A stretch of 64,000 nt of DNA, taken from Skeletonema tropicum (taxonomy: Eukaryota > Bacillariophyta > Thalassiosirophyceae > Thalassiosirales > Thalassiosiraceae). Made by a program: the position numbers and the translations under genes. The number at the start of each line of letters is the position of its first letter. The first letter of the stretch is position 1. The notes beneath the pieces are model-generated. The model searched no databases and was not told the origin of the DNA. It saw only the letters and a list, made by a program, of their open reading frames with translations. The stretch covers positions 1 to 64,000 of the forward strand of contig JAWZXG010000026.1 of the NCBI GenBank assembly GCA_037178625.1. Reading direction: 5' to 3'. Shown here piece by piece: positions 22,001 to 33,941 of this stretch.

Positions 22001-22411
22001 TTGAAGACTGCCATGGTTTGTCGGAGGAGGGGGGATATTGTGGGTGCTGCCGAGGCGGAGGGGTTGTTTATTCGGATTTATACTACGAGTGAAACGCCGA
22101 TTGATCCTCCGGAGAAGGAAGCTGGTGTTGGGGGTGGAAGGGAGGGCGTTGCTCCCAAGGCAAAGAGTAGGAAGGCGAAGAATAAGCGGTCGACTCCAAG
22201 TGAACCAGATAGGTTGGGTGAAATTAACGAGGAATTATCAGAGCTGAAGTTCGTGAATGGGTCGAAAGAGACTGGTACTGAAGAGAATCATTTTGATGAC
22301 GAGGCGAATGATCCCAACGTAGCAAGTGTAGAAAAGGAAGACGGTGAGAATGCCGAGGGCGACAAAAAGGAGACTGCTGCTGATGGCAACGACAATGACA
22401 AGGAAGAGTGA
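22001..22411 (+). CDS. Truncated 3' part of an unknown gene with acidic C-terminal tail
   Basis: Immediately after the duplication breakpoint at 22000, a frame reads LKTAMVCRRRGDIVGAAEAE, then a Gly/Lys-rich linker with KSRKAKNKRSTP and a Glu/Asp-rich tail ending KEE-stop at 22411. The open frame can be read from an ATG at 21932, which overlaps the ATPase stop codon. That upstream part is ATPase 3' UTR, so the fused frame is accidental. Homologous fragments occur downstream of both other oxygenase copies (12232-12690 and 42069-42519, - strand). It is tail-to-tail with the broken oxygenase copy. The N-terminus is missing and function is unknown. Confidence 0.5.
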   Translation: MKTAMVCRRRGDIVGAAEAEGLFIRIYTTSETPIDPPEKEAGVGGGREGVAPKAKSRKAKNKRSTPSEPDRLGEINEELSELKFVNGSKETGTEENHFDDEANDPNVASVEKEDGENAEGDKKETAADGNDNDKEE

Positions 22412-22597
22412 GGGGAAGAGGGCACTGCTGAGGAGTCGCCCGAAACTTAATAATACACGAAGATATTATGAGTGCATCTGAAATGTGAAGAGGCCACTTC
22501 AAGCAGAACACTCCTAAAACAATTGATGCATTATGAATGTTTTAATTTACACAGTTCCATTCTCTACAGCCTCTAACCTGAAACGTCATAACAACAT

Positions 22598-25500
22598 CTA
22601 CAGTGGATTCGTTTCTCTGGTATATCCACTCTCTCGTGTGTACCCACTCTCTCTAGTGTAGGCACTCTCAGTCACAGCCGTGGCCGCATCAACCTTACAT
22701 TCATTGTACATGACATCCGCTCGGATGACATACTTCTTTCCACTAACAACGTAGCACTCCTCCCGTCGCAATTCTTGATCCATGAGTATTAACCCGGATT
22801 TGCAACCCAAGTAGCAAAAGTTACAGAGGAATTCGTAGCGTGATTATACAATAAAAATATATCACGGTCAGGAGCGTGGTATGTCGGTCTTAATTGTGGT
22901 ATTTTATGGTCATTTTGCAACCGAAGTTGCAAAAATCCTTGCAAAAGAGCATGCTTTTTGCAACTTTTGCAACCCAAAGTAAACGCAGTGTGACAGCGCA
23001 GAGCGGTCATTGGTCACACTTCTTTTCCATCGCTCCGGCAGGCGCCGATCACCATAAGTACACTCTAGCCCAGCTAGATCAACACACCATCATCTATACG
23101 ACCGTGCGATAGCAGAATACATTGTATGGCGTTCCCATAAGGCAGCTGAATCGAATGTTATGGCTGATGTCGAACGATATATCGATCATCTAGTAGAGAG
23201 ACGTATCGTCCATACCATACATCAGCGGCTGACATATTGTGTGTGCCGACACAAATATCACGTTTGGTGTGATAAAAAACGAGTATAATAGAGGATTATG
23301 TACGGGGTACAATGATGGCGCACTCACTACTTGCATGGGTATAGTGTACTGATCGATGAGTCAGTTGGCAACAGAAGCAAGATGAAAATTGACTTGAAAA
23401 GCTAATTCAACACACATAATGCAAACATGTTCATGGCATTGGGTAATTGGATATATTAGATCTTTCCGAGACACTGCAAATAACATAACATTGAATAACA
23501 ACTAATTATTGACGGAACGCGTGTACGACTTATCATAGAAAAGCATTTTGCCATATGATAGGATGTCAGGGATAAGCGCAACGCACATCACCCTCTTAGA
23601 CGACAACATCATTGACGACCACTCGTCTGAGCACACTCAGAGATAGCCACGATAACATTTCAAACAACATCTCACGTCCACTCAATTGTTGAAAACTGCC
23701 GCTGCTGTTGTCGTAGATGTGATCTTCCCTCCGGTTTGGATTGATTTGCTGTGAGAAACAAACATAATGCTGCAAGCACACGCGTGCCTCTTTTTCAATG
23801 ATGCTCTCAGTGATTCTATAACGCTAATGACGACGATCGACGGCTCTGACGGAAGCTCACAATATGCAATACCATTTCATGGCCAATGGCGGTGGCTGAA
23901 CGACGACCCAAGGGCAAATGAAGCGCATGTCATGGTAGGCATGTCTTGTGTCTATGTCTTTGTCATATAAAGAAAAATCGCATCTTTCACGTGATCTGAC
24001 ATGTGTGACTACTATGTGACCATGTATGTGATTACACGGTTGCAAAAATAGTTGCAAATACTCCGAGTACAAGCGTATTAACCCGGATTTGCAACCCAAG
24101 TAGCAAAAGTTACAGAGGAATTCGTAGCGTGATTATACAATAAAAATATATCACGGTCAGGAGCGTGGTATGTCGGTCTTAATTGTGGTATTTTATGGTC
24201 ATTTTGCAACCGAAGTTGCAAAAATCCTTGCAAAAGAGCATGCTTTTTGCAACTTTTGCAACCCAAAGTAAACGCAGTGTGACAGCGCAGAGCGGTCATT
24301 GGTCACACTTCTTTTCCATCGCTCCGGCAGGCGCCGATCACCATAAGTACACTCTAGCCCAGCTAGATCAACACACCATCATCTATACGACCGTGCGATA
24401 GCAGAATACATTGTATGGCGTTCCCATAAGGCAGCTGAATCGAATGTTATGGCTGATGTCGAACGATATATCGATCATCTAGTAGAGAGACGTATCGTCC
24501 ATACCATACATCAGCGGCTGACATATTGTGTGTGCCGACACAAATATCACGTTTGGTGTGATAAAAAACGAGTATAATAGAGGATTATGTACGGGGTACA
24601 ATGATGGCGCACTCACTACTTGCATGGGTATAGCGTACTGATCGATGAGTCAGTTGGCAACAGAAGAAAGATGAAAATTGACTTGAAAAGCTAATTCAAC
24701 ACACATAATGCAAACATGTTCATGGCATTGGGTAATAGGATATATTAGATCTTTCCGAGACACTGCAAATAACATAACATTGAATAACAACTAATTATTG
24801 ACGGAACGTGTGTACGACTTATCATAGAAAAGCATTTTGCCATATGATAGGATGTCAGGGATAAGCGCAACGCACATCACCCTCTTAGACGACAACATCA
24901 TTGACGACCACTCGTCTGAGCACACTCAGAGATAGCCACGATAACATTTCAAACAACATCTCACGTCCACTCAATTGTTGAAAACTGCCGCTGCTGTTGT
25001 CGTAGATGTGATCTTCCCTCCGGTTTGGATTGATTTGCTGTGAGAAACAAACATAATGCTGCAAGCACACGCGTGCCTCTTTTTCAATGATGCTCTCAGT
25101 GATTCTATAACGCTAATGACGACGATCGACGGCTCTGACGGAAGCTCACAATATGCAATACCATTTCATGGCCAATGGCGGTGGCTGAACGACGACCCAA
25201 GGGCAAATGAAGCGCATGTCATGGTAGGCATGTCTTGTGTCTATGTCTTTGTCATATAAAGAAAAATCGCATCTTTCACGTGATCTGACATGTGTGACTA
25301 CTATGTGACCATGTATGTGATTACACGGTTGCAAAAATAGTTGCAAATACTCCGAGTACAAGCGTATTAACCCGGATTTGCAACCCAAGTAGCAAAAGTT
25401 ACAGAGGAATTCGTAGCGTGATTATACAATAAAAATATATCACGGTCAGGAGCGTGGTATGTCGGTCTTAATTGTGGTATTTTATGGTCATTTTGCAACC

Positions 25501-28500
25501 GAAGTTGCAAAAATCCTTGCAAAAGAGCATGCTTTTTGCAACTTTTGCAACCCAAAGTAAACGCAGTGTGACAGCGCAGAGCGGTCATTGGTCACACTTC
25601 TTTTCCATCGCTCCGGCAGGCGCCGATCACCATAAGTACACTCTAGCCCAGCTAGATCAACACACCATCATCTATACGACCGTGCGATAGCAGAATACAT
25701 TGTATGGCGTTCCCATAAGGCAGCTGAATCGAATGTTATGGCTGATGTCGAACGATATATCGATCATCTAGTAGAGAGACGTATCGTCCATACCATACAT
25801 CAGCGGCTGACATATTGTGTGTGCCGACACAAATATCACGTTTGGTGTGATAAAAAACGAGTATAATAGAGGATTATGTACGGGGTACAATGATGGCGCA
25901 CTCACTACTTGCATGGGTATAGCGTACTGATCGATGAGTCAGTTGGCAACAGAAGAAAGATGAAAATTGACTTGAAAAGCTAATTCAACACACATAATGC
26001 AAACATGTTCATGGCATTGGGTAATAGGATATATTAGATCTTTCCGAGACACTGCAAATAACATAACATTGAATAACAACTAATTATTGACGGAACGTGT
26101 GTACGACTTATCATAGAAAAGCATTTTGCCATATGATAGGATGTCAGGGATAAGCGCAACGCACATCACCCTCTTACCTCTTAGACGACAACATCATTGA
26201 CGACCACTCGTCTGAGCACACTCAGAGATAGCCACGATAACATTTCAAACAACATCTCACGTCCACTCAATTGTTGAAAACTGCCGCTGCTGTTGTCGTA
26301 GATGTGATCTTCCCTCCGGTTTGGATTGATTTGCTGTGAGAAACAAACATAATGCTGCAAGCACACGCGTGCCTCTTTTTCAATGATGCTCTCAGTGATT
26401 CTATAACGCTAATGACGACGATCGACGGCTCTGACGGAAGCTCACAATATGCAATACCATTTCATGGCCAATGGCGGTGGCTGAACGACGACCCAAGGGC
26501 AAATGAAGCGCATGTCATGGTAGGCATGTCTTGTGTCTATGTCTTTGTCATATAAAGAAAAATCGCATCTTTCACGTGATCTGACATGTGTGACTACTAT
26601 GTGACCATGTATGTGATTACACGGTTGCAAAAATAGTTGCAAATACTCCGAGTACAAGCGTATTAACCCGGATTTGCAACCCAAGTAGCAAAAGTTACAG
26701 AGGAATTCGTAGCGTGATTATACAATAAAAATATATCACGGTCAGGAGCGTGGTATGTCGGTCTTAATTGTGGTATTTTATGGTCATTTTGCAACCGAAG
26801 TTGCAAAAATCCTTGCAAAAGAGCATGCTTTTTGCAACTTTTGCAACCCAAAGTAAACGCAGTGTGACAGCGCAGAGCGGTCATTGGTCACACTTCTTTT
26901 CCATCGCTCCGGCAGGCGCCGATCACCATAAGTACACTCTAGCCCAGCTAGATCAACACACCATCATCTATACGACCGTGCGATAGCAGAATACATTGTA
27001 TGGCGTTCCCATAAGGCAGCTGAATCGAATGTTATGGCTGATGTCGAACGATATATCGATCATCTAGTAGAGAGACGTATCGTCCATACCATACATCAGC
27101 GGCTGACATATTGTGTGTGCCGACACAAATATCACGTTTGGTGTGATAAAAAACGAGTATAATAGAGGATTATGTACGGGGTACAATGATGGCGCACTCA
27201 CTACTTGCATGGGTATAGCGTACTGATCGATGAGTCAGTTGGCAACAGAAGAAAGATGAAAATTGACTTGAAAAGCTAATTCAACACACATAATGCAAAC
27301 ATGTTCATGGCATTGGGTAATAGGATATATTAGATCTTTCCGAGACACTGCAAATAACATAACATTGAATAACAACTAATTATTGACGGAACGTGTGTAC
27401 GACTTATCATAGAAAAGCATTTTGCCATATGATAGGATGTCAGGGATAAGCGCAACGCACATCACCCTCTTAGACGACAACATCATTGACGACCACTCGT
27501 CTGAGCACACTCAGAGATAGCCACGATAACATTTCAAACAACATCTCACGTCCACTCAATTGTTGAAAACTGCCGCTGCTGTTGTCGTAGATGTGATCTT
27601 CCCTCCGGTTTGGATTGATTTGCTGTGAGAAACAAACATAATGCTGCAAGCACACGCGTGCCTCTTTTTCAATGATGCTCTCAGTGATTCTATAACGCTA
27701 ATGACGACGATCGACGGCTCTGACGGAAGCTCACAATATGCAATACCATTTCATGGCCAATGGCGGTGGCTGAACGACGACCCAAGGGCAAATGAAGCGC
27801 ATGTCATGGTAGGCATGTCTTGTGTCTATGTCTTTGTCATAAAGAAAAATCGCATCTTTCACGTGATCTGACATGTGTGACTACTATGTGACCATGTATG
27901 TGATTACACGGTTGCAAAAATAGTTGCAAATACTCCGAGTACAAGCGTATTAACCCGGATTTGCAACCCAAGTAGCAAAAGTTACAGAGGAATTCGTAGC
28001 GTGATTATACAATAAAAATATATCACGGTCAGGAGCGTGGTATGTCGGTCTTAATTGTGGTATTTTATGGTCATTTTGCAACCGAAGTTGCAAAAATCCT
28101 TGCAAAAGAGCATGCTTTTTGCAACTTTTGCAACCCAAAGTAAACGCAGTGTGACAGCGCAGAGCGGTCATTGGTCACACTTCTTTTCCATCGCTCCGGC
28201 AGGCGCCGATCACCATAAGTACACTCTAGCCCAGCTAGATCAACACACCATCATCTATACGACCGTGCGATAGCAAAATACATTGTATGGCGTTCCCATA
28301 AGGCAGCTGAATCGAATGTTATGGCTGATGTCGAACGATATATCGATCATCTAGTAGAGAGACGTATCGTCCATACCATACATCAGCGGCTGACATATTG
28401 TGTGTGCCGACACAAATATCACGTTTGGTGTGATAAAAAACGAGTATAATAGAGGATTATGTACGGGGTACAATGATGGCGCACTCACTACTTGCATGGG

Positions 28501-31500
28501 TATAGCGTACTGATCGATGAGTCAGTTGGCAACAGAAGAAAGATGAAAATTGACTTGAAAAGCTAATTCAACACACATAATGCAAACATGTTCATGGCAT
28601 TGGGTAATAGGATATATTAGATCTTTCCGAGACACTGCAAATAACATAACATTGAATAACAACTAATTATTGACGGAACGTGTGTACGACTTATCATAGA
28701 AAAGCATTTTGCCATATGATAGGATGTCAGGGATAAGCGCAACGCACATCACCCTCTTAGACGACAACATCATTGACGACCACTCGTCTGAGCACACTCA
28801 GAGATAGCCACGATAACATTTCAAACAACATCTCACGTCCACTCAATTGTTGAAAACTGCCGCTGCTGTTGTCGTAGATGTGATCTTCCCTCCGGTTTGG
28901 ATTGATTTGCTGTGAGAAACAAACATAATGCTGCAAGCACACGCGTGCCTCTTTTTCAATGATGCTCTCAGTGATTCTATAACGCTAATGACGACGATCG
29001 ACGGCTCTGACGGAAGCTCACAATATGCAATACCATTTCATGGCCAATGGCGGTGGCTGAACGACGACCCAAGGGCAAATGAAGCGCATGTCATGGTAGG
29101 CATGTCTTGTGTCTATGTCTTTGTCATAAAGAAAAATCGCATCTTTCACGTGATCTGACATGTGTGACTACTATGTGACCATGTATGTGATTACACGGTT
29201 GCAAAAATAGTTGCAAATACTCCGAGTACAAGCGTATTAACCCGGATTTGCAACCCAAGTAGCAAAAGTTACAGAGGAATTCGTAGCGTGATTATACAAT
29301 AAAAATATATCACGGTCAGGAGCGTGGTATGTCGGTCTTAATTGTGGTATTTTATGGTCATTTTGCAACCGAAGTTGCAAAAATCCTTGCAAAAGAGCAT
29401 GCTTTTTGCAACTTTTGCAACCCAAAGTAAACGCAGTGTGACAGCGCAGAGCGGTCATTGGTCACACTTCTTTTCCATCGCTCCGGCAGGCGCCGATCAC
29501 CATAAGTACACTCTAGCCCAGCTAGATCAACACACCATCATCTATACGACCGTGCGATAGCAAAATACATTGTATGGCGTTCCCATAAGGCAGCTGAATC
29601 GAATGTTATGGCTGATGTCGAACGATATATCGATCATCTAGTAGAGAGACGTATCGTCCATACCATACATCAGCGGCTGACATATTGTGTGTGCCGACAC
29701 AAATATCACGTTTGGTGTGATAAAAAACGAGTATAATAGAGGATTATGTACGGGGTACAATGATGGCGCACTCACTACTTGCATGGGTATAGCGTACTGA
29801 TCGATGAGTCAGTTGGCAACAGAAGAAAGATGAAAATTGACTTGAAAAGCTAATTCAACACACATAATGCAAACATGTTCATGGCATTGGGTAATAGGAT
29901 ATATTAGATCTTTCCGAGACACTGCAAATAACATAACATTGAATAACAACTAATTATTGACGGAACGTGTGTACGACTTATCATAGAAAAGCATTTTGCC
30001 ATATGATAGGATGTCAGGGATAAGCGCAACGCACATCACCCTCTTAGACGACAACATCATTGACGACCACTCGTCTGAGCACACTCAGAGATAGCCACGA
30101 TAACATTTCAAACAACATCTCACGTCCACTCAATTGTTGAAAACTGCCGCTGCTGTTGTCGTAGATGTGATCTTCCCTCCGGTTTGGATTGATTTGCTGT
30201 GAGAAACAAACATAATGCTGCAAGCACACGCGTGCCTCTTTTTCAATGATGCTCTCAGTGATTCTATAACGCTAATGACGACGATCGACGGCTCTGACGG
30301 AAGCTCACAATATGCAATACCATTTCATGGCCAATGGCGGTGGCTGAACGACGACCCAAGGGCAAATGAAGCGCATGTCATGGTATGCATGTCTTGTGTC
30401 TATGTCTTTGTCATAAAGAAAAATCGCATCTTTCACGTGATCTGACATGTGTGACTACTATGTGACCATGTATGTGATTACACGGTTGCAAAAATAGTTG
30501 CAAATACTCCGAGTACAAGCGTAGTACACTCCCCGTCTTGGTTTTGAGATCTAAGAATTTCTTGCCCTGTCGGATGCTTGTCTTCCCTCCACTGAATTTA
30601 TCATTCAGAAAGACCTGAAGAGTGAGACGTGAAACCTCCGTCCCAGATCGAAATATGGTATCACGATGAGGTTCAAAGAATTCCCCTACATCATATCGAA
30701 TGACATTGAACTGTTCCGTTACCCTGGTAACACATACACCCGCCCTCTTTCCTTTCATGACACTACCATCTGCTTCTCCCATCCCTCCCACCTTTTCATC
30801 CTCCTCCTCATAATCATCCACCGAAGGTCTCCTCTGAAACGCCCCCTCCAACGCCGTCCCCTTCAACGCATCCGAAACCCGTGCCAACAACGACACAGCC
30901 AAATCCGAATCACCCAATCGACAACGCTTGCAACACGACGAAACAATCGGCGCTCCCCCCTCGGAAGAACGTCGAGTATAACTAAATTCATCAAACTGTT
31001 CCATCTTGGCCCGACGGATCAACTCCGCACATTCTTCGGGAGATAGGACGTTGTAGATCATGGCACAGAAACCGACGATGGGGATTAACTCCTTGGATAG
31101 GTCCTCGACACGCATGGTGGAATGATCACCTTTTCTGGAGAGTCGACTGGAGATACCCAAACGTGTAACTAATCCACTTAGTACGTTGGCATCACCAAAC
31201 AATTTGTTCGAGGAGGCGATTTGGGATTTGTACCGCACTGGTTCGACTGTCGCATTACTTCCTCGAGCGGAGGATCCACTACCCGCTTCGGATAATGTCT
31301 TGACACCAGAGGACGATCCTACTCCTCCTCCTCGGATAATACGGCCGGATCCAGATAGGGAGGATGAGAGTCGAGCTGACCCTTGAGACGACGCGTAAAG
31401 TCGTCCATGTTGGTCTGCAAATCTTGTCTTGCGGATATTCTTGAAAGACAGTTTGGATGGTCCTGAAGTATCTTGCATAGATGGGATGACATTGGTCTTC

Positions 31501-33194
31501 TTCGAGGCCCTGCTACTGCTTGCAGACAACCTGCTTCTACCTGAATCGGATCCTGGTGGGGTAGGCAACGTCAACGTTGCTGCTGATGCTACAACTACCG
31601 AGTGTCCTTCGAGTGCTTGGTCTGTGATTCTTGTCTTCTTGTTTCGAAGGAAGTCCAATGGAGTCTCCGGTGACGATGATGTTTTCGGTGGAGAGTGGTG
31701 ATGAAGCAACAGGTCAGATGCGGTGATAACATCTTTGGACTTCTGCTGTTGCTTCTGCTTCTCCCCACTGCTTGAAGAATCAGGTGAAGCGTTCAAAGAA
31801 GAAGAAGAAGTTGCTACCACAACCTTCTTCTCCGGCAGTGGTGAAACCTCTTCCATTGTTTCTTCCTCTCGCGGCGGTGGAACCTCTAACGTCCCTTCTT
31901 CCTCTTCCACATCCACTACAACATTGTTGCTACCACCTTCATCGCTACTACTACTACTATCCTCAACCTTACTGATCTTCGACATACCCTCACTTCCACT
32001 ACCAATTCCACCACCACCACTATTACCATCCTCACCACCCTTCCTCTTGTTACCACTCCTATCCACCTGCGCAATCTCCCTCTGCATCACCATCTGCTCT
32101 TGCATCAACCTCTTATTCAATTGATCCATCTGTTTCAATTTCGATTCCAATGCTTGAATCGTAAATTGATGCTCTTGTGACATGTTGTTGTTATTGTTGT
32201 TGTTGGATAACAGAGGTGGCAATGCAGCAATGGCAGAGGAGATAGAGGATAATGACGCCAACTCACCACTGTTGATACCACCCAACAGTGACACTCTCCC
32301 ACCACCACCTCCATTCAGTCCATTCAACTCCCGTTTCATCTCCATAACCTCCCTCTTCAACTGAATCAACTGCACCTGCTGCATCTCATTATTCTTGGCC
32401 AAAATCTCATTCTCACTCGTGAGAATATTATTGGTCAATTCGGCATGATGTAATTTGGAGGAGAGTGCGTCAAGCATGGCTTGTTGGTTGGCGACGAGGA
32501 GTTTTAGGTTGATTATGGAGGAGATGTGTTCTTGGTTGATTTGGTGTAGGGGGGAGGGTGTAGCGGTGGGGTTGTGGTGGTTATTGTGGTTGGTAGTTGA
32601 TAACATCTGTTGAGAAGGAATTGGTTGTAACGATGATGAATGCGGCAACGACGACGGTGGATTGGAATGATGACTATTGGAATGATGACTCGTCGTTGGT
32701 GTCGTTAATGAATCCTGCTGTGATCGACTTGGACAAGTCGATCCCCCCAATTGTGATTGTGTTTCCTCCTTGACTAAATCTAATCCCCCCATGATGCGTC
32801 CACCGCCGCCGCCTCCACCGCCTCTCATGGGGAATTGGACGCTATATTGATCAAACGCACTTCCTCCATTATCATTGCCGATGGCGCCACTACCGCTACC
32901 ACTGCGTGGAAGTGATGTCAACACTCGGCTGCTGCCGCTGCCACGACCAACTCCTACAAAGTTGAGGTTGGCATCGAATAATGCTGCCGGATGCGGATTG
33001 TTGCCCACCGTCGCTGCCGCCGCTGCTGCATATGCGGTGCTTGTCTGTATACACTCCTCATCCTCCTCCATATCATCATCTTCCTCCTCACTAGTATCGT
33101 CCCTATTGGGGGACCTTCGCTCTAGCTGAAGTCTCTCCTTCTCCTCCTCCTCCGCTTCCAACTTCTTCCTCCGCTCCTTCTCAATCTCATCCTT
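22598..33194 (-). pseudogene. Oxygenase-like gene copy 2, 5'-truncated and split by a 7.7-kb tandem array
   Basis: On the - strand the gene reads from about 33194 down to 30524, is interrupted by the array (30523-22786), and resumes at 22788 to the normal stop at 22598. The break falls within the codons for GSVLL in the oxygenase domain, between H/D and K motifs, so the frame entering the array ends after about 35 foreign residues. The first about 145 codons are absent; homology begins at KDEI, and upstream is unrelated AT-rich DNA giving an accidental start at 33293. Other differences: an APK deletion before FCAMIYNVLSPEE, and an extra 59-codon Ser/His/Pro-rich segment (32598-32774) missing from copies 1 and 3. 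The distal His is Arg here too. Without the K motif the truncated product should not be an active oxygenase. Confidence 0.9.
22789..30520. repeat. Head-to-tail array of six 1.29-kb units with GTA at every junction
   Basis: Units start (TTAACCCGGATTTGCAACCC) at 22789, 24078, 25367, 26663, 27950 and 29237, and each ends CCGAGTACAAGC. Between all units, and at both outer edges (22786-22788 and 30521-30523), stands the trinucleotide GTA. Spacings are 1289, 1289, 1296, 1287, 1287 and 1287 bp. The uninterrupted host sequence in copies 1 and 3 has one GTA at the site (TAC on the coding strand), so a single GTA was duplicated on insertion. Units are almost identical. No frame longer than 80 codons exists, and none resembles a transposase. 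TTGCAA motifs cluster near both unit ends, and there is a near-palindrome about 140 bp into each unit. It may be a non-autonomous transposon or a circle-derived repeat. Confidence 0.95.
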
Positions 33195-33930
33195 AGCATA
33201 AACATAGTCTCCCATGCAGATTAAATACATGATGTAGGATTTCATAATAAGATATTGTTGTGTAAGCCTTGATATCATATTAATTGAAGACATTTATGTC
33301 GCTTGCAGCATCTTGATGGGTGCCGTAAGGGTGTTCAGAACCTCAATAATGGGAGTTACGAAGGATGATCTCCCACAAATTACCGGCGGCATTCATTAAT
33401 GATAGTCACATGAAGGATATGCTGGGGTGTTACTCCATGGCATCCATGATAACACGGATTAATTGACCCTCATTGACCCTCTGACGTATGCTCGAATTAT
33501 GACGAATTTTCATTTAGTGACCAAATACGTCGCCACACGCTAAGTATCGAGACCTTCCGACTGCACCATTCGATTCTACGTAAAAAATGGGTCTAGGAAC
33601 AATATTGGGGGGTCAGTAGGTGTAAGGTAGCTGGTGTTAATGGCGTTGTACTTCTGATAGCGGCATGGTGGTTTTGTGATGGGGTACTAGTGTCCATCAG
33701 TTATTTGGGTTCCCATGGTGTAACTGCTTCTGTTTATTTTATACGGTGAACACTAGTATTTTGGTGATGGACTCTTGAGTCCATCACCGGCCAAAATAAC
33801 CCCCAAAAACTCACTATGGATATGTCTTCACTCGCGGCAAGCGCTCGTGAAGACATAAAATCACTTGTTTGTGTCCCGCACGGACGGTGTTCGAAAACGA
33901 CGCCGCGCAACTCACACTAGTGCAGAATAG
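33195..33930. other. No gene identified; palindromic sequence
   Basis: AT-rich DNA between the broken oxygenase copy and the next transposon. It holds a perfect hairpin at 33763-33788 (12-bp arms, GGTGATGGACTC, with a TT centre) and a looser one at about 33823-33856 (TGTCTTCAC ... GTGAAGACA). No protein-like frame. Confidence 0.5.
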
Positions 33931-33941
33931 TGTCTTTGGCC

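Noticed and set aside
23596..30445. Repeated 61-80-aa open frames in every array unit as genes
   Set aside because: They are identical only because the units are identical. They overlap on both strands, none has a known motif, and one changes length through a 2-bp indel between units.
22789..30520. Array as a CRISPR
   Set aside because: Units are 1.29 kb, contiguous and almost identical, with no short-repeat/spacer alternation.
22786..30523. Array as a giant intron of the oxygenase-like gene
   Set aside because: On the coding strand the edges read TAC|GCTTGTACTC and GGGTTAATAC|TCATGG. There is no GT donor or AG acceptor at or close to the boundaries, and the three shared bases point to an insertion duplication.
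33195..33293. First 33 codons of the 960-aa frame as a genuine N-terminus of oxygenase copy 2
   Set aside because: They are unrelated to the N-termini of copies 1 and 3, AT-rich, and begin exactly where homology stops, so they are read-through into flanking DNA.
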